A DNA stretch of 64,000 nucleotides, taken from the NCBI RefSeq assembly GCF_018780585.1, contig NZ_JADMJL010000010.1:1-64000 (forward strand), given 5' to 3'. Origin of the DNA: Methyloversatilis discipulorum. Its GTDB lineage: Bacteria; Pseudomonadota; Gammaproteobacteria; Burkholderiales; Rhodocyclaceae. Under the pieces are notes generated by a model that saw nothing but the letters and a program-made list of their open reading frames with translations, ran no database searches and was not told the origin of the DNA. Within the stretch, counting starts at the first letter, position 1. Every line of letters starts with the position of its first letter. Positions 53,103 to 62,436 of this stretch are shown one piece after another. The position numbers were made by a program, and so were the translations under genes.

Positions 53103-55910
53103 TCATCGTCCGCCGAGCTCGCTGCGCAGCGCCCTGGCCTTGTCCGCATCCGGGAAGGTCCGGCCCGGCTGCAGCGCGGCGTCCAGTTCCTGCAGGGCCT
53201 CTGCCTTCCGGCCGGTCTTCGCCAGCACCCAGGCGAGGTGATAGCGGATTTCCGGGTTCTGCGGACTGCGCAATCGCGCCTCGCGCAAGTGGCGCAGGCT
53301 GGCGTCAGTCTGGCCCTTCTGCGCCAGTATCCAGCCCAGCGTGTCGAGCACCAGCGGGTCTGCCGGCGCCAGTTTGAACGCGCGTTCGGCCGTCGCTTGC
53401 GCAGCTGCGTCTTTGGTCTGCCATTGCAGATTGGCCAGGTTGTTGAGCACCGGCGCCGAATCGCCGCCCGTTTTCAGCACGGCTTCCAGTGTTGCCTTTG
53501 CCTCGCGCAGCATGCCGGCGTCGGTCTGCGCCTGCGACAGCAGCAGCTTGAATGCCAGATCGCGCGGACGCTCCTTGACCAGCGTCTCCACTGCCGCCCG
53601 CCCTTGGGCCGCGTTGCCGGCACGACGATGCGCTTCGTACAGCCCCCCCGCCAGTTCGACGTTGCCGCCCTTGCCGAGGCCGTTCCGGTAGTGGGTGATC
53701 GCGTTCTGCCACTGGCCGCGCGCCATCGCGACATCGCCCGCCAGTCGGTGCACCTCGGCGGGCGCGGCCGGTGACTTGAGCAGTTCCTGCGCACGCGCCT
53801 CCGCCTTGTCGAGCTGCCCTTCGGCCAGCATCTGCTCGCCCTGCATGATTCTGGCGGGCAGATAGTTCGGATCGCCCTGCAGGGCCTTCTCCAGACTGTA
53901 GCTGGCGCCGGCCGGATTGCCGGCCATGCGCTGCAGCTGGGCGATGCGGTACTGGGCTGACGGATCGAAATCGGCAACCCGGGTCATCGAGGTCAGCGTG
54001 GCACGCGCGCCGGCCGCGTCGCCGCGCGCCAGCTGCACACGGGCCAGTGCCGCCTGGATGGCCAGATAGCCCGGCTGTCCCTGGCTGACGCCCTTGGCTG
54101 CTTCCAGCGCCTTGTCCGACGCGCCGGTCTGCAGGTAGAGCTCGATCAGCGCGACATGGCCTTCGACATGGTTGCGGTGCTTGTCGTGCAGGGTTTCGAG
54201 GCCGCGCAGCGCGTCCGCGGCGCGCCCTGTCGCGGCGTCGAGCATGGCCTTTTCGTAAAGCGCCGAGGCGCTGTTGGGTTTTTCCTTGATCAACGCATCG
54301 AGGCGCGCACGAGCCTGATCGGGCTTGCCCTCGGCAACTTCGAGCTTGGCCAGGTTGAGCTTGACGCTGTCGAAATTGCGGTCGGCGGCGAGTGCCTTGT
54401 CGTAGGCCTTGCGTGCGCCGGCGAAGTCGCCGGCCGCCGCGCGCGACACACCAAGCAGGTTCAGCGCCGCGAGATTGTCCGGCTCGCGTTTGACCACCGC
54501 CTCCATCAGTTCGACCGCCTTGCGCGGCTGGCTGTCGCGCAGCGCAACGAGCGCCAGCGCGGTGCTGGCGCGCGCCTGACCGGGATCCTGTTTCAGCACA
54601 TTGCGCAGTTGCTCGATGCCGAGCGCAGTCTGCTTCGCGTCGATCAGGCTCAACCCGAGCGAGGTCTGGGTCTGCGAGGACGCGCCCAGCTTTGCCGCCT
54701 GCTCGAGCAGTTCGGTCGCCTGCTGGTGGCGCTTCAGGCGGCTGTACGCGCTGGCCATCAGCGTCAGTGCCTCGGGATCACGCGCACCGCTTGCCGTACG
54801 CATCAGCGGTTCGAGCGTCGACACGGCCGCGGCCGCTTCACCCATCGCGATCTGCAGCGACGCCAGGGGCTTGCGTGCCGCCATCTGCGACGGGAAGAAG
54901 CGGATGTGCAATTCGAAATACTCCTTGGCCTTGACCGCCCCACCGAGGCTCAGATGTGACAGGCCGGCGATCAGCGCCAGATGGGAGCGGCTGGTCAGGA
55001 CCGAGCGCGGCAAAGGATCGATCAGCCCGACCACCTCGCCGAGCAGCTTGCGCGCCGCTGCACGGTCGCCCTCCGATTCGGCGATCACCGCGCGCAGATA
55101 AGCTGAGCGCGGCTCGTTCACATCGACTTTGGACAAGGTCAGCAGGGACTGCTTGGCCTCCGGCATGCGCCCGAGGTCCATCAGCACCGAGCTGCGGCCG
55201 AGCAGCGCTTCGCTGTTGTCGGGAGCCAGCTGCAGCGCGCGGTCGTAATGCGACAGCGCCGCCGGCAATTGTGCGATCGCGTAGGCAACCGCGGCACGCA
55301 TGCCCCAGGCGTCGGAATCATTGGGTGCCAGCGTGGTCGCCTGTTCGGCCAGCGTGGCCGCCTCCGCAGGGCGACCAGCCTGAAGCGCAATGCGCGACTC
55401 CATCACGACCGCCGAGGCGGACGACGGATTCAGCGCACGCGCCTCGCGCACCGTCGACAAGGCCTGCGGATACTGGCCCAGTTCCAGATGCGCCTTGGCG
55501 CGCAGCACGATCACTTCGTAGCGGATTCCGGGCGGCAGATCGTCCGGCGACAGCGTGTCGATCACTTCCTTCTGGCGCCCGGTCGATACCAGCAGGTTCG
55601 CCAGCGGAACGATGTACTCGGCACGCGACACGCCGCGCTGACGCGCCTCGTTCAGCGCGACCTCGGCCGCTGCGTAGTCACCCTTGCGCAGCGCTGCACG
55701 CCCCATGAGCATGTGCGCGGCGAGAAAGCCGGGATCGGCCTTCAGCGCGTTCTTGAGCTGGATGATGGCGCCGGCGTCGTCCTTGCGTTCGAAGCGGACC
55801 AGGGCATCCTCGTAGTAGCGGCTGGCACCGTCGGCCGCCTGCAGCGGTCCGGCGCCAAGCAGACCGGCAGCGCACAGCGCTGCGACGAGGGAGAAGCGGA
55901 AGCGGGTCAT
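53103..55910 (-). CDS. prsT: PrsT-like TPR protein of the PEP-CTERM/exosortase system
   Basis: 935 residues from the ATG at 55910. Signal peptide MTRFRFSLVAALCAAGLLGAGPLQAA, followed by about 20 tandem TPR units over the rest (for example AIIQLKNALKADPGFLAAHMLMGRAALRKGDY and RNFDSVKLNLAKLEVAEGKPDQAR-type repeats). This length and layout match PrsT, the large TPR protein of PEP-CTERM systems. The lipobox expected of the TIGRFAM 'TPR lipoprotein' is not good here (Leu before Cys), so signal peptidase I cleavage is likely. The usual exopolysaccharide and exosortase genes are not in the window. Confidence 0.88.
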   Translation of the reverse strand: MTRFRFSLVAALCAAGLLGAGPLQAADGASRYYEDALVRFERKDDAGAIIQLKNALKADPGFLAAHMLMGRAALRKGDYAAAEVALNEARQRGVSRAEYIVPLANLLVSTGRQKEVIDTLSPDDLPPGIRYEVIVLRAKAHLELGQYPQALSTVREARALNPSSASAVVMESRIALQAGRPAEAATLAEQATTLAPNDSDAWGMRAAVAYAIAQLPAALSHYDRALQLAPDNSEALLGRSSVLMDLGRMPEAKQSLLTLSKVDVNEPRSAYLRAVIAESEGDRAAARKLLGEVVGLIDPLPRSVLTSRSHLALIAGLSHLSLGGAVKAKEYFELHIRFFPSQMAARKPLASLQIAMGEAAAAVSTLEPLMRTASGARDPEALTLMASAYSRLKRHQQATELLEQAAKLGASSQTQTSLGLSLIDAKQTALGIEQLRNVLKQDPGQARASTALALVALRDSQPRKAVELMEAVVKREPDNLAALNLLGVSRAAAGDFAGARKAYDKALAADRNFDSVKLNLAKLEVAEGKPDQARARLDALIKEKPNSASALYEKAMLDAATGRAADALRGLETLHDKHRNHVEGHVALIELYLQTGASDKALEAAKGVSQGQPGYLAIQAALARVQLARGDAAGARATLTSMTRVADFDPSAQYRIAQLQRMAGNPAGASYSLEKALQGDPNYLPARIMQGEQMLAEGQLDKAEARAQELLKSPAAPAEVHRLAGDVAMARGQWQNAITHYRNGLGKGGNVELAGGLYEAHRRAGNAAQGRAAVETLVKERPRDLAFKLLLSQAQTDAGMLREAKATLEAVLKTGGDSAPVLNNLANLQWQTKDAAAQATAERAFKLAPADPLVLDTLGWILAQKGQTDASLRHLREARLRSPQNPEIRYHLAWVLAKTGRKAEALQELDAALQPGRTFPDADKARALRSELGGR

Positions 55911-56016
55911 GGGCGGCTGTCGATGTAAACAGACGCCGGAGTATAGGCCGCAGCCCGCCGCTGCCGCCCGCGACCGCGTCACGGGAGCCGCGCGGAGGAC
56001 GGCGTGCGCAGGCCGG

Positions 56017-56586
56017 TCAGCCCGCGACCGGCTGCGTATCGTGGCGAGTGCGATCCGGCGAAAGCGCTGCGGCGGGCCTGTCGCTGCACGGCGCCGCCCC
56101 TTGCCAGGCAAAGCTGAGACTGGCCGCATCGCCCAGCGCCTCGCGCCAGACCAGTGCCGCGCCAGCGTGGTCGCACAAGAGAAGCTGACCACCGTCCGCG
56201 CGCGCCTGCACGCAGAACAGCGCGTCGATGCGGCTGGCGCCCGCCCGGCGGGCGGCGTCGGCAGGGCGGGCCAGCACATCGGCCACGTTCAGCTGTGCGT
56301 CCCATAGCAGGAAGCCCTGGCGCGCGGGCACCAGCGGCAACCAGCGCCCGTGGCCGGCGTCGCCCAGTCGTGCGACGTAGAGCGCGCCATGTTGCAGCGC
56401 CCCACCATCCGGCAGCGGGCCGATGAATTTATAGACGTGCTCGGGCTGGGCGGCCTCGGTCAGATAGAGCACGCAGCGCCCGTCCTTTGCCTGCAGCGGT
56501 GCGCTTGCAAGGTAGGTGACGCCGGTCAGTACGGCATGTCGGCCGGTCGGATCGAGATGGAGGGGATGCAGGGGCGCCACGGTCAT
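56017..56586 (-). CDS. PhoX-like (DUF839) C-terminal remnant, hypothetical
   Basis: 189 residues from the ATG at 56586, without a strong ribosome-binding site. The segment CVLYLTEAAQPEHVYKFIGP and LQHGALYVARLGDAGHGRWLPLV resembles the C-terminal third of PhoX alkaline phosphatases (about 650 residues), where it is followed by A-T-R-M-D-R-P-E-D. Here that motif has decayed to GASRIDALFCV, and the whole N-terminal part is missing. It may be a truncated or repurposed gene. PhoX assignment by eye only. Confidence 0.6.
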   Translation of the reverse strand: MTVAPLHPLHLDPTGRHAVLTGVTYLASAPLQAKDGRCVLYLTEAAQPEHVYKFIGPLPDGGALQHGALYVARLGDAGHGRWLPLVPARQGFLLWDAQLNVADVLARPADAARRAGASRIDALFCVQARADGGQLLLCDHAGAALVWREALGDAASLSFAWQGAAPCSDRPAAALSPDRTRHDTQPVAG

Positions 56587-56653
56587 GGTCGGATCTTGAG
56601 TGGAAACAATTCCGACACTGTCGCCCGGCGAAGTTACCGGCCGATGAAAACCT

Positions 56654-57577
56654 TCAGCCGCGGCCGAGCGCCCGGTCGACCACATCACGGGTGAGCGAGG
56701 CGGCGAAGGCCTCGATGAAGGCGTAGGTGTAGCCGCGCAACCAGGCGTTGCGGTGCAGACCGATACGCGTGGTGCTCGACTCGAACAGATGGGCGCAATC
56801 GACCGCGCGCAGTCCGCGGTCCTGCTCCGGATCGAACGCCATCTGCGCGACGATGCCGACGCCGAGACCCAGCGCCACGTAGGTCTTGATGATGTCGGCG
56901 TCGATCGCGCTGAGCGCTACACGCGGCGTCAGCCCGCGCTCGGCAAAGGTCTGGTTCACGCGCGATCCGCCGGTGAAGGAAAAGTCGTAGGTGATCAGCG
57001 GCCAGGCGGCGATCGCTTCCAGTGTCAGCGGTTTCACGTCGAGCAGCGGATGACCGGGTGGCGCGATCAGGCAGCGGTTCCACTGGTAACAGGGCAGGCT
57101 GACCAATTGTTCGTAGTCGTCGATCGCTTCGGTCGCGATCGCCAGATCCGCCGCGCCGGACAGCACGAATTCGCAGCATTGCGTCGGATTGCCCTGGTGC
57201 AGTTCGATCTGCACCCCGGGGTGGGCGCGCAGGAACTCCGACAGCACGCGCGGCAGCACGTAGCGCGCCTGGGTATGGGTAGTGGCGATCGACAGCCGCC
57301 CCAGGTCGCCGCTGGCGTATTCATCACCAACCTGACGCAGCGCGCCGATGTCGCGCAGCATGCGGCGGGCAATGGCGACCACCTCCTCGCCGGGTCGGGT
57401 GATCGCCACCAGTCGCTTGCCCTGGCGCACGAACACATCGACGCCAAGCTCCTCCTCCAGCAGGCTGATCTGCCGCGACACGCCGGACTGCGAGGTGTGC
57501 AGCGCGCGCGCCGCCTCGGACACGTTCAGGTTGCGCTGGGCGACTTCGGCGATGTAACGCAGCTGTTGCAGGTTCAT
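56654..57577 (-). CDS. cysB: CysB-type LysR regulator of sulfur assimilation
   Basis: 307 residues from the ATG at 57577, with GGAG six bases upstream. HTH MNLQQLRYIAEVAQRNLNVSEAARALHTSQSGVSRQIS-type N-terminus and effector domain with LSIATTHTQARYVLPRVL and LITYDFSFTGGSRVNQTF, the CysB inducer pocket (TTHTQARY, N-acetylserine binding). It is divergent from tauE-cysI-DUF934-cysH-cobA with 109 bp between, so it likely regulates this operon and itself. Confidence 0.95.
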   Translation of the reverse strand: MNLQQLRYIAEVAQRNLNVSEAARALHTSQSGVSRQISLLEEELGVDVFVRQGKRLVAITRPGEEVVAIARRMLRDIGALRQVGDEYASGDLGRLSIATTHTQARYVLPRVLSEFLRAHPGVQIELHQGNPTQCCEFVLSGAADLAIATEAIDDYEQLVSLPCYQWNRCLIAPPGHPLLDVKPLTLEAIAAWPLITYDFSFTGGSRVNQTFAERGLTPRVALSAIDADIIKTYVALGLGVGIVAQMAFDPEQDRGLRAVDCAHLFESSTTRIGLHRNAWLRGYTYAFIEAFAASLTRDVVDRALGRG

Positions 57578-57686
57578 GTCCCACTCCAATTAGCACTGGA
57601 AGTCATTTCGATCTTACTTCAAAGCATTTCCAATTATCTTCGAAGGCCGCTACCCTCGGTCGCCTTAAAGTGCAGAAAGTGCATTC
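57578..57686. promoter_or_regulatory. divergent cysB / sulfate-assimilation control region
   Basis: An AT-rich 109-bp gap between cysB and tauE (for example ACTTCAAAGCATTTCCAATT near 57620). CysB binds degenerate AT-rich direct repeats, so this is the expected site. No precise boxes could be assigned by eye. Confidence 0.5.
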
Positions 57687-58472
57687 ATGGATTTCGGTTA
57701 TTCGGTCGCGGGCTTTTTCGTCGGCGCCATCGTCGGTCTGACCGGCGTGGGCGGCGGTTCGCTGATGACGCCGCTGCTGGTGCTGCTGTTCGGTATCCAC
57801 CCGGCGGTCGCGGTCGGCACCGATCTGCTGTACGCGGCCGTGACCAAGGCCGGCGGTGCGGTCGTGCATGGTCGCAATGGAACAGTGGATTGGCGCATCG
57901 TCGCTGCGCTGGGCACCGGCAGCGTGCCGGCGGCGGCGCTGACGCTGTGGTGGTTATCGACGCATTCCGGCTCGGCCTATGGCAGCCAGTCGCTGATCAG
58001 CGGTACGCTCGGTGTGGCGCTTGTTCTGACTGCGTGCGCGCTGCTTTTCCGAGCCCGTCTGCAGGCTCTGGCCGAGCGGCCGGGCATCGGCGAATTCCGC
58101 GAACGCCATCTGCGGGTGCTGACCATCGCCACCGGCGCAGTGCTGGGTCTGCTGGTGACGATCTCTTCGGTGGGCGCTGGCGCGCTTGGCACGGCGGCAC
58201 TGGTATTTCTCTATCCGCGGCTGTCTGCCGTGCGCATCGTCGGCAGCGACATCGCGCATGCCGTGCCGCTGACCCTGGTGGCCGGCATGGGCCACTGGTG
58301 GCTGGGCAATGTCGACTGGACGCTGCTCGGCGCACTGCTGGTCGGTTCGCTGCCCGGCATCGCGCTCGGCAGCCAGATCGCGGCGCGCATGCCCGAACGA
58401 TTCCTGCGTCCGCTGCTGGCCAGCATGCTGTTCGGCATCGGCGGAAAACTGAGCCTGAACCTTCTAGGCTGA
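57687..58472 (+). CDS. TauE/SafE family sulfite/sulfonate exporter-like permease
   Basis: 261 residues with seven to eight helices. The TauE/SafE (TSUP) signature AIVGLTGVGGGSLMTPLLVLLFGIHPAVAVGTDLLYA is at the N-terminus and is repeated in the second half as VLGLLVTISSVGAGALG. Members move sulfite or sulfonates. Placed first in the assimilatory sulfate operon, it could export excess sulfite or import sulfate; direction is not known. Followed by cysI 55 bp downstream. Confidence 0.9.
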   Translation: MDFGYSVAGFFVGAIVGLTGVGGGSLMTPLLVLLFGIHPAVAVGTDLLYAAVTKAGGAVVHGRNGTVDWRIVAALGTGSVPAAALTLWWLSTHSGSAYGSQSLISGTLGVALVLTACALLFRARLQALAERPGIGEFRERHLRVLTIATGAVLGLLVTISSVGAGALGTAALVFLYPRLSAVRIVGSDIAHAVPLTLVAGMGHWWLGNVDWTLLGALLVGSLPGIALGSQIAARMPERFLRPLLASMLFGIGGKLSLNLLG

Positions 58473-58527
58473 AAGAGGGCAACGGGTAGTCCGGCATGGG
58501 TCGGACACCCATGACTGGACCACCCTT

Positions 58528-60210
58528 ATGTATCGCTACGACGATTACGACCGCGCTCTGGTGATGGAGCGCGTCGCCCAGTATCGCGACCAGTTGCAGC
58601 GCAATCTGGCCGGCGAACTGTCGGAAGACGAATTCCGCCCGCTGCGTCTGCAGAACGGCCTCTACATCCAGCGCCATGCGCCGATGCTGCGCATCGCCGT
58701 ACCCTACGGCATGCTGTCCAGTGTGCAGTTGCGCAAGCTGGCCGACATTGCCCGCCGCTACGACCGCGGCTACGGTCACTTCACGACGCGCCAGAACATG
58801 CAGCTGAACTGGCCGAAGTTGGAGGACACCGCCGACATCCTGGCCGAACTGGCGACGGTGGAAATGCACGCCATCCAGACCTCGGGCAACTGCATCCGCA
58901 ACATCACGACCGATCCGTTCGCCGGCGTGGCGCCGGACGAGATCGTCGATCCGCGTCCGTACTGCGAGGTGCTGCGCCAGTGGTCGACCTTCCATCCGGA
59001 ATTCGCCTTCCTGCCGCGCAAGTTCAAGATCGCCGTCAGCGGCACGCTTGAAGACCGTGCGGTGACCTATGCGCACGACGTCGGCCTGCATCTTTACCGC
59101 GACGACAAGGGCGAAGTGCTGGTACGCGTCATCGTCGGCGGCGGCATGGGTCGCACGCCGATACTGGGCAGCGTCATTCACGACGCCCTGCCCTGGCCGC
59201 ACCTGCCGACCTATCTCGATGCCGTGCTGCGCGTCTACAACCGCTACGGCCGCCGCGACAACGCCTACAAGGCGCGCATCAAGATCCTGGTCAAGGCGAT
59301 CGGCGCCGAAGAGTTCGCGCGCCAGGTCAATGAGGAATGGAAGCTGGAGCGCGACGGCATCGCCACCGTCACCGAAGCCGAACTCGATCTGGCCCGCGCC
59401 GCGTTCTCGGATCCCGACGCCCCCGCCCGTCCCGCGCGCGATGCGTCCTTCGATGCGCACCTCGCCGAAGACCGCGCCTTCGCCCGCTGGGTGTCGCGCT
59501 GCGTGCGTGCGCACAAGCGTCCGGGCTACCGCTCGGTCACGCTGTCGCTGAAGCCGCACGGCGTCGCACCGGGCGACATCACGTCGGAACAGATGGAAGC
59601 CGTCGCCGATCTCGCCGACCGCTACAGCTTCGGCGAACTGCGCGTGACGCACGAACAGAACCTGGTGCTGGCCGACGTAGCGCTGGCCGACCTTTACGAC
59701 CTGTGGCAGGGCGCGCGCGCGCACGGACTGGCGACGCCCAATATCGGGCTGCTGACCGACATGATCTGCTGCCCGGGCGGCGACTTCTGCTCGCTGGCGA
59801 ATGCCAAGTCCATCCCGATCGCGCAGGCGATCCAGGCCGAGTTCGACGATCTGGACTACCTGTACGACATTGGCGACCTGGAGCTGAACATTTCCGGCTG
59901 CATGAATTCCTGTGGTCACCATCACGTCGGCCATATCGGCATTCTCGGCGTCGATAAGGCCGGTTCCGAGTGGTACCAGGTGTCGATCGGCGGCGCCCAG
60001 GGCAACACCACGTCGCTCGGCGACGTGATCGGCCCGTCGTTCGCAGCGGACGAAGTGCCGGGCGTGATCAAGAAGCTCATCGAAACCTATGTCGAGGCGC
60101 GCACGCCGGAAGAGCGCTTCCTCGACACCGTACGCCGGCTCGGCGTCGCGCCGTTCAAGGCCCGCGTGTACGGCGAAACCGCAAAGAAAGCCGAGGTGGC
60201 CCATGGCTGA
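58528..60210 (+). CDS. cysI: assimilatory sulfite reductase hemoprotein (CysI-like)
   Basis: 560 residues with two ferredoxin-like and two siroheme domains. Siroheme/[4Fe-4S] ligands C415-x5-C421 (CCPGGDFCSLA) and C458-x3-C462 (CMNSCGHHH) are intact. YGHFTTRQNMQLNWPKL and RVTHEQNLVLADV are the parasite motifs of the family. Reduces sulfite to sulfide. The neighbouring DUF934, cysH and cobA support the sulfite rather than nitrite role. Its final codons overlap the DUF934 start (ATGGCTGA). Confidence 0.93.
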   Translation: MYRYDDYDRALVMERVAQYRDQLQRNLAGELSEDEFRPLRLQNGLYIQRHAPMLRIAVPYGMLSSVQLRKLADIARRYDRGYGHFTTRQNMQLNWPKLEDTADILAELATVEMHAIQTSGNCIRNITTDPFAGVAPDEIVDPRPYCEVLRQWSTFHPEFAFLPRKFKIAVSGTLEDRAVTYAHDVGLHLYRDDKGEVLVRVIVGGGMGRTPILGSVIHDALPWPHLPTYLDAVLRVYNRYGRRDNAYKARIKILVKAIGAEEFARQVNEEWKLERDGIATVTEAELDLARAAFSDPDAPARPARDASFDAHLAEDRAFARWVSRCVRAHKRPGYRSVTLSLKPHGVAPGDITSEQMEAVADLADRYSFGELRVTHEQNLVLADVALADLYDLWQGARAHGLATPNIGLLTDMICCPGGDFCSLANAKSIPIAQAIQAEFDDLDYLYDIGDLELNISGCMNSCGHHHVGHIGILGVDKAGSEWYQVSIGGAQGNTTSLGDVIGPSFAADEVPGVIKKLIETYVEARTPEERFLDTVRRLGVAPFKARVYGETAKKAEVAHG

Positions 60211-60817
60211 CCTGATCCGCGACAACGCGCTCGCAGAGAACGAATGGACCTGGGTGAAACTGCCGGAGTCGACCGAACCGGTGCGCAAGGCCGCCGGCAA
60301 GGTTGTCATGTTCAAGCTGACCGGTGAACCGGCCGCACCCGAGGACGTGGTCGCCGCCTGTGAAGTGCCGGCCGGCAAGGTAATGATCCCGCTGACCGTG
60401 TGGCTGCGCCGTCGTGAAGAGCTTGCGGCACGCGTTGCCGCGGGCGAGATCGCGGTCTGGCTGGACAGTCACGAGGAACCGGCCGAACTGGCGGAAAGCC
60501 TCGGCGGCGATCTGAACCGGCTGCCGTTGATCGGCGTGAACTTCCCCAAGTTCATCGACGGCCGCGGCTTTTCGATCGCCTTCATCCTGCGCACCCGTTA
60601 CGGCTACCGCAACGAATTGCGCGCGCTGGGCGACGTGCTGCGCGACCAGATGTTCTTCTTCCGCCGCACCGGCTTCGACGCCTATCTGCTGCGCGCCGAC
60701 CAGAAGCCGGAGCGCTGCATTGCTGCGCTGAACGACTTCACCACGCCCTACCAGACCTCCACCGACGGCATCACGCCAGTGTTCCGTCGGCGCATTGGGC
60801 AGAAGGCGATCGCATGA
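60203..60817 (+). CDS. DUF934 family protein of the sulfite reductase operon
   Basis: 204 residues from the ATG at 60203, overlapping the cysI stop by 8 bp. The DUF934 core includes VWLDSHEEPAELA, LIGVNFPKFIDGRGFSIA, and LRALGDVLRDQMFFFRRTGFDAYLLR. DUF934 proteins occur almost only beside CysI-type reductases that lack a CysJ partner and are thought to be accessory subunits. The fit with this operon is exact; biochemical role is not established. Confidence 0.9.
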   Translation: MADLIRDNALAENEWTWVKLPESTEPVRKAAGKVVMFKLTGEPAAPEDVVAACEVPAGKVMIPLTVWLRRREELAARVAAGEIAVWLDSHEEPAELAESLGGDLNRLPLIGVNFPKFIDGRGFSIAFILRTRYGYRNELRALGDVLRDQMFFFRRTGFDAYLLRADQKPERCIAALNDFTTPYQTSTDGITPVFRRRIGQKAIA

Positions 60818-61542
60818 AGAACCCGCTGATCCATCCGAACATCACCGACGCGATGCGCGCGACGGTGGCGCAGAAGACCGCGGCGGCGACCGAACTGCTG
60901 AGGCAGGCCGCCGCCGAGTTCCAGCCCATCGGCTTCGCCAGCAGCATGGGCGCGGAAGACATGGTGCTGACCGACCTGATCCAGCGCAACGCACTCGAGA
61001 TCGAGATCTTCACGCTGGACACCGGCCGCCTGCCGCCCGAGACCTACGACCTGATGGCGAAGGCGGAACAGCACTACGGTGCGCGCCCGGTCACCTTCTT
61101 TCCGCGTCACGAGGCGGTTGAAGAGTACGTGCGCAAGCACGGCATCAACGCCTTCTACAACTCGGTGGACCTGCGCAAGGCCTGCTGTGCGATGCGCAAG
61201 GTCGAGCCGCTGAAGCGGGCGCTGGCCGGCAAGAAGGCCTGGATCACCGGCATGCGGGCCCAGCAATCGGCGACGCGGAGCGCACTCCCAACGCGCGAAT
61301 TCGACGAAGGTCACGGTATCGAGAAGTTCAATCCGCTGTCCGACTGGACCGAGCGCGAGGTGTGGGTCTACATCCATACGCACGAAGTCCCGTACAACGA
61401 ACTGCACGAGCGCTTCTTCCCGAGCATCGGCTGCCAGCCCTGTACCCGAGCGATCTCGCCGGGCGAGGACATCCGCGCCGGACGCTGGTGGTGGGAGAAC
61501 CCGGAAAGCAAGGAGTGCGGTCTCCATGTCAAAGCCGGCTGA
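60814..61542 (+). CDS. cysH: adenylyl-sulfate (APS) reductase, CysH family
   Basis: 242 residues. PP-loop SSMGAEDMVL (43-52) and FTLDTGRLP. The [4Fe-4S] cysteines C124-C125 and C207-x2-C210 are present, which marks an APS-type rather than PAPS-type reductase, so sulfate needs no APS kinase. Converts APS to sulfite and AMP. The canonical C-terminal E-C-G-L-H motif (SKECGLHVKAG) is also there. It overlaps the DUF934 gene by 4 bp and the cobA-type gene by 17 bp. Confidence 0.95.
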   Translation: MKNPLIHPNITDAMRATVAQKTAAATELLRQAAAEFQPIGFASSMGAEDMVLTDLIQRNALEIEIFTLDTGRLPPETYDLMAKAEQHYGARPVTFFPRHEAVEEYVRKHGINAFYNSVDLRKACCAMRKVEPLKRALAGKKAWITGMRAQQSATRSALPTREFDEGHGIEKFNPLSDWTEREVWVYIHTHEVPYNELHERFFPSIGCQPCTRAISPGEDIRAGRWWWENPESKECGLHVKAG

Positions 61543-62329
61543 ACACCGCTCTTCTGGCAAGGTCTGGCTGGTCGGCGCCGGTCCGGGCGCCGTAGACCTG
61601 CTGACCGTCCGCGCGGTCCGGCTGCTCGCCGAAGCCGAGGTCGTGCTGCACGACGCGCTGATCGGCGACGACGTGCTGTCGCTCGCACCTCAGGCCAAGC
61701 ACATTGCTGTCGGCAAGCGCTGCGGCAAGCAGTCCACCGCTCAGCGCTTCATCAACCAGAAGCTCATCCACGCCGCGCGCACGCATGCCCGGGTAGTGCG
61801 TCTCAAGGGCGGCGATCCGATGCTGTTCGGTCGCGCTCAGGAAGAGATGGATGCGCTGGCCGCAGCGGGTATCGAGTACGAGGTTGTTCCGGGCATCACA
61901 GCGGCCAGCGCCGCCAGCGCGCAGCTCCGCGTATCGCTGACGCGTCGGGGCATCGCACGCAGCGTTGCGCTGCTGACGCCGCGTGCCGGCGAGGGCGAAC
62001 ACCCCTCTCAGGCGCTGCGCGCCAATGCCGACACACCGACGCTGGCGCTTTACATGGCCGCGCACGAATCGATGGCGATTGCACGCGAACTGATGAGCTA
62101 CGGGCGCGACCCGTCTACTCCGGTAGCGCTGGTCGAGAACGCGAGTCACCCGGCATCGCGCGAGGGCTTCACGACGCTTCAGGGGCTGTCGGAACAACCG
62201 ATCGGCGCCTTGCTGGGCACCGCGGGAACACCCGAGGGGCCGGTGCTCGTGATGCTCGGTGACGTATTCCATGAAGTCCTGCAGCAGCACACGCCCCTCT
62301 GGCAGGACGACAGCGCCAGCGCGGCCTGA
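61526..62329 (+). CDS. cobA: uroporphyrinogen-III C-methyltransferase (siroheme synthesis)
   Basis: 267 residues. SUMT signature VWLVGAGPGAVDLLTVRAVRLLAEAEVVLHDALI and VRLKGGDPMLFGRAQEEMDAL. Dimethylates uroporphyrinogen III to precorrin-2, the precursor of the siroheme of CysI. It is the single-function form without the oxidase/ferrochelatase domain of CysG, which must be elsewhere. Last gene of the operon, ended by the hairpin at 62384-62418. Confidence 0.95.
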   Translation: MSKPAEHRSSGKVWLVGAGPGAVDLLTVRAVRLLAEAEVVLHDALIGDDVLSLAPQAKHIAVGKRCGKQSTAQRFINQKLIHAARTHARVVRLKGGDPMLFGRAQEEMDALAAAGIEYEVVPGITAASAASAQLRVSLTRRGIARSVALLTPRAGEGEHPSQALRANADTPTLALYMAAHESMAIARELMSYGRDPSTPVALVENASHPASREGFTTLQGLSEQPIGALLGTAGTPEGPVLVMLGDVFHEVLQQHTPLWQDDSASAA

Positions 62330-62383
62330 CGCCGCGACTCCATCACGCACACTCCACTACGCGACAGTGTGCGAACGACGCCG

Positions 62384-62418
62384 AAACAAAAAGCCCCGCA
62401 TCGCGGGGCTTTTTGTTT
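62384..62418. terminator. bidirectional intrinsic terminator
   Basis: AAACAAAAAGCCCCGC-AT-CGCGGGGC then TTTTTGTTT: long GC stem, flanked by complementary A and T runs. It separates convergent cobA and rplQ and can act in both directions. Confidence 0.92.
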
Positions 62419-62436
62419 GGCACCGATGGAATTCGC

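Noticed and set aside
55837-55910. Lipobox in the PrsT-like signal peptide
   Set aside because: The residue before the Cys is Leu, not Gly/Ala/Ser, so the lipoprotein assignment is not supported.
55911-56279. Upstream extension of the prsT frame
   Set aside because: It lacks a signal peptide start; the ATG at 55910 begins a clean signal peptide, which a secreted TPR protein needs.
57997-60378. A 793-codon antisense open frame over tauE, cysI and DUF934
   Set aside because: It covers three well-supported genes on the other strand and has no ribosome-binding site or domain.
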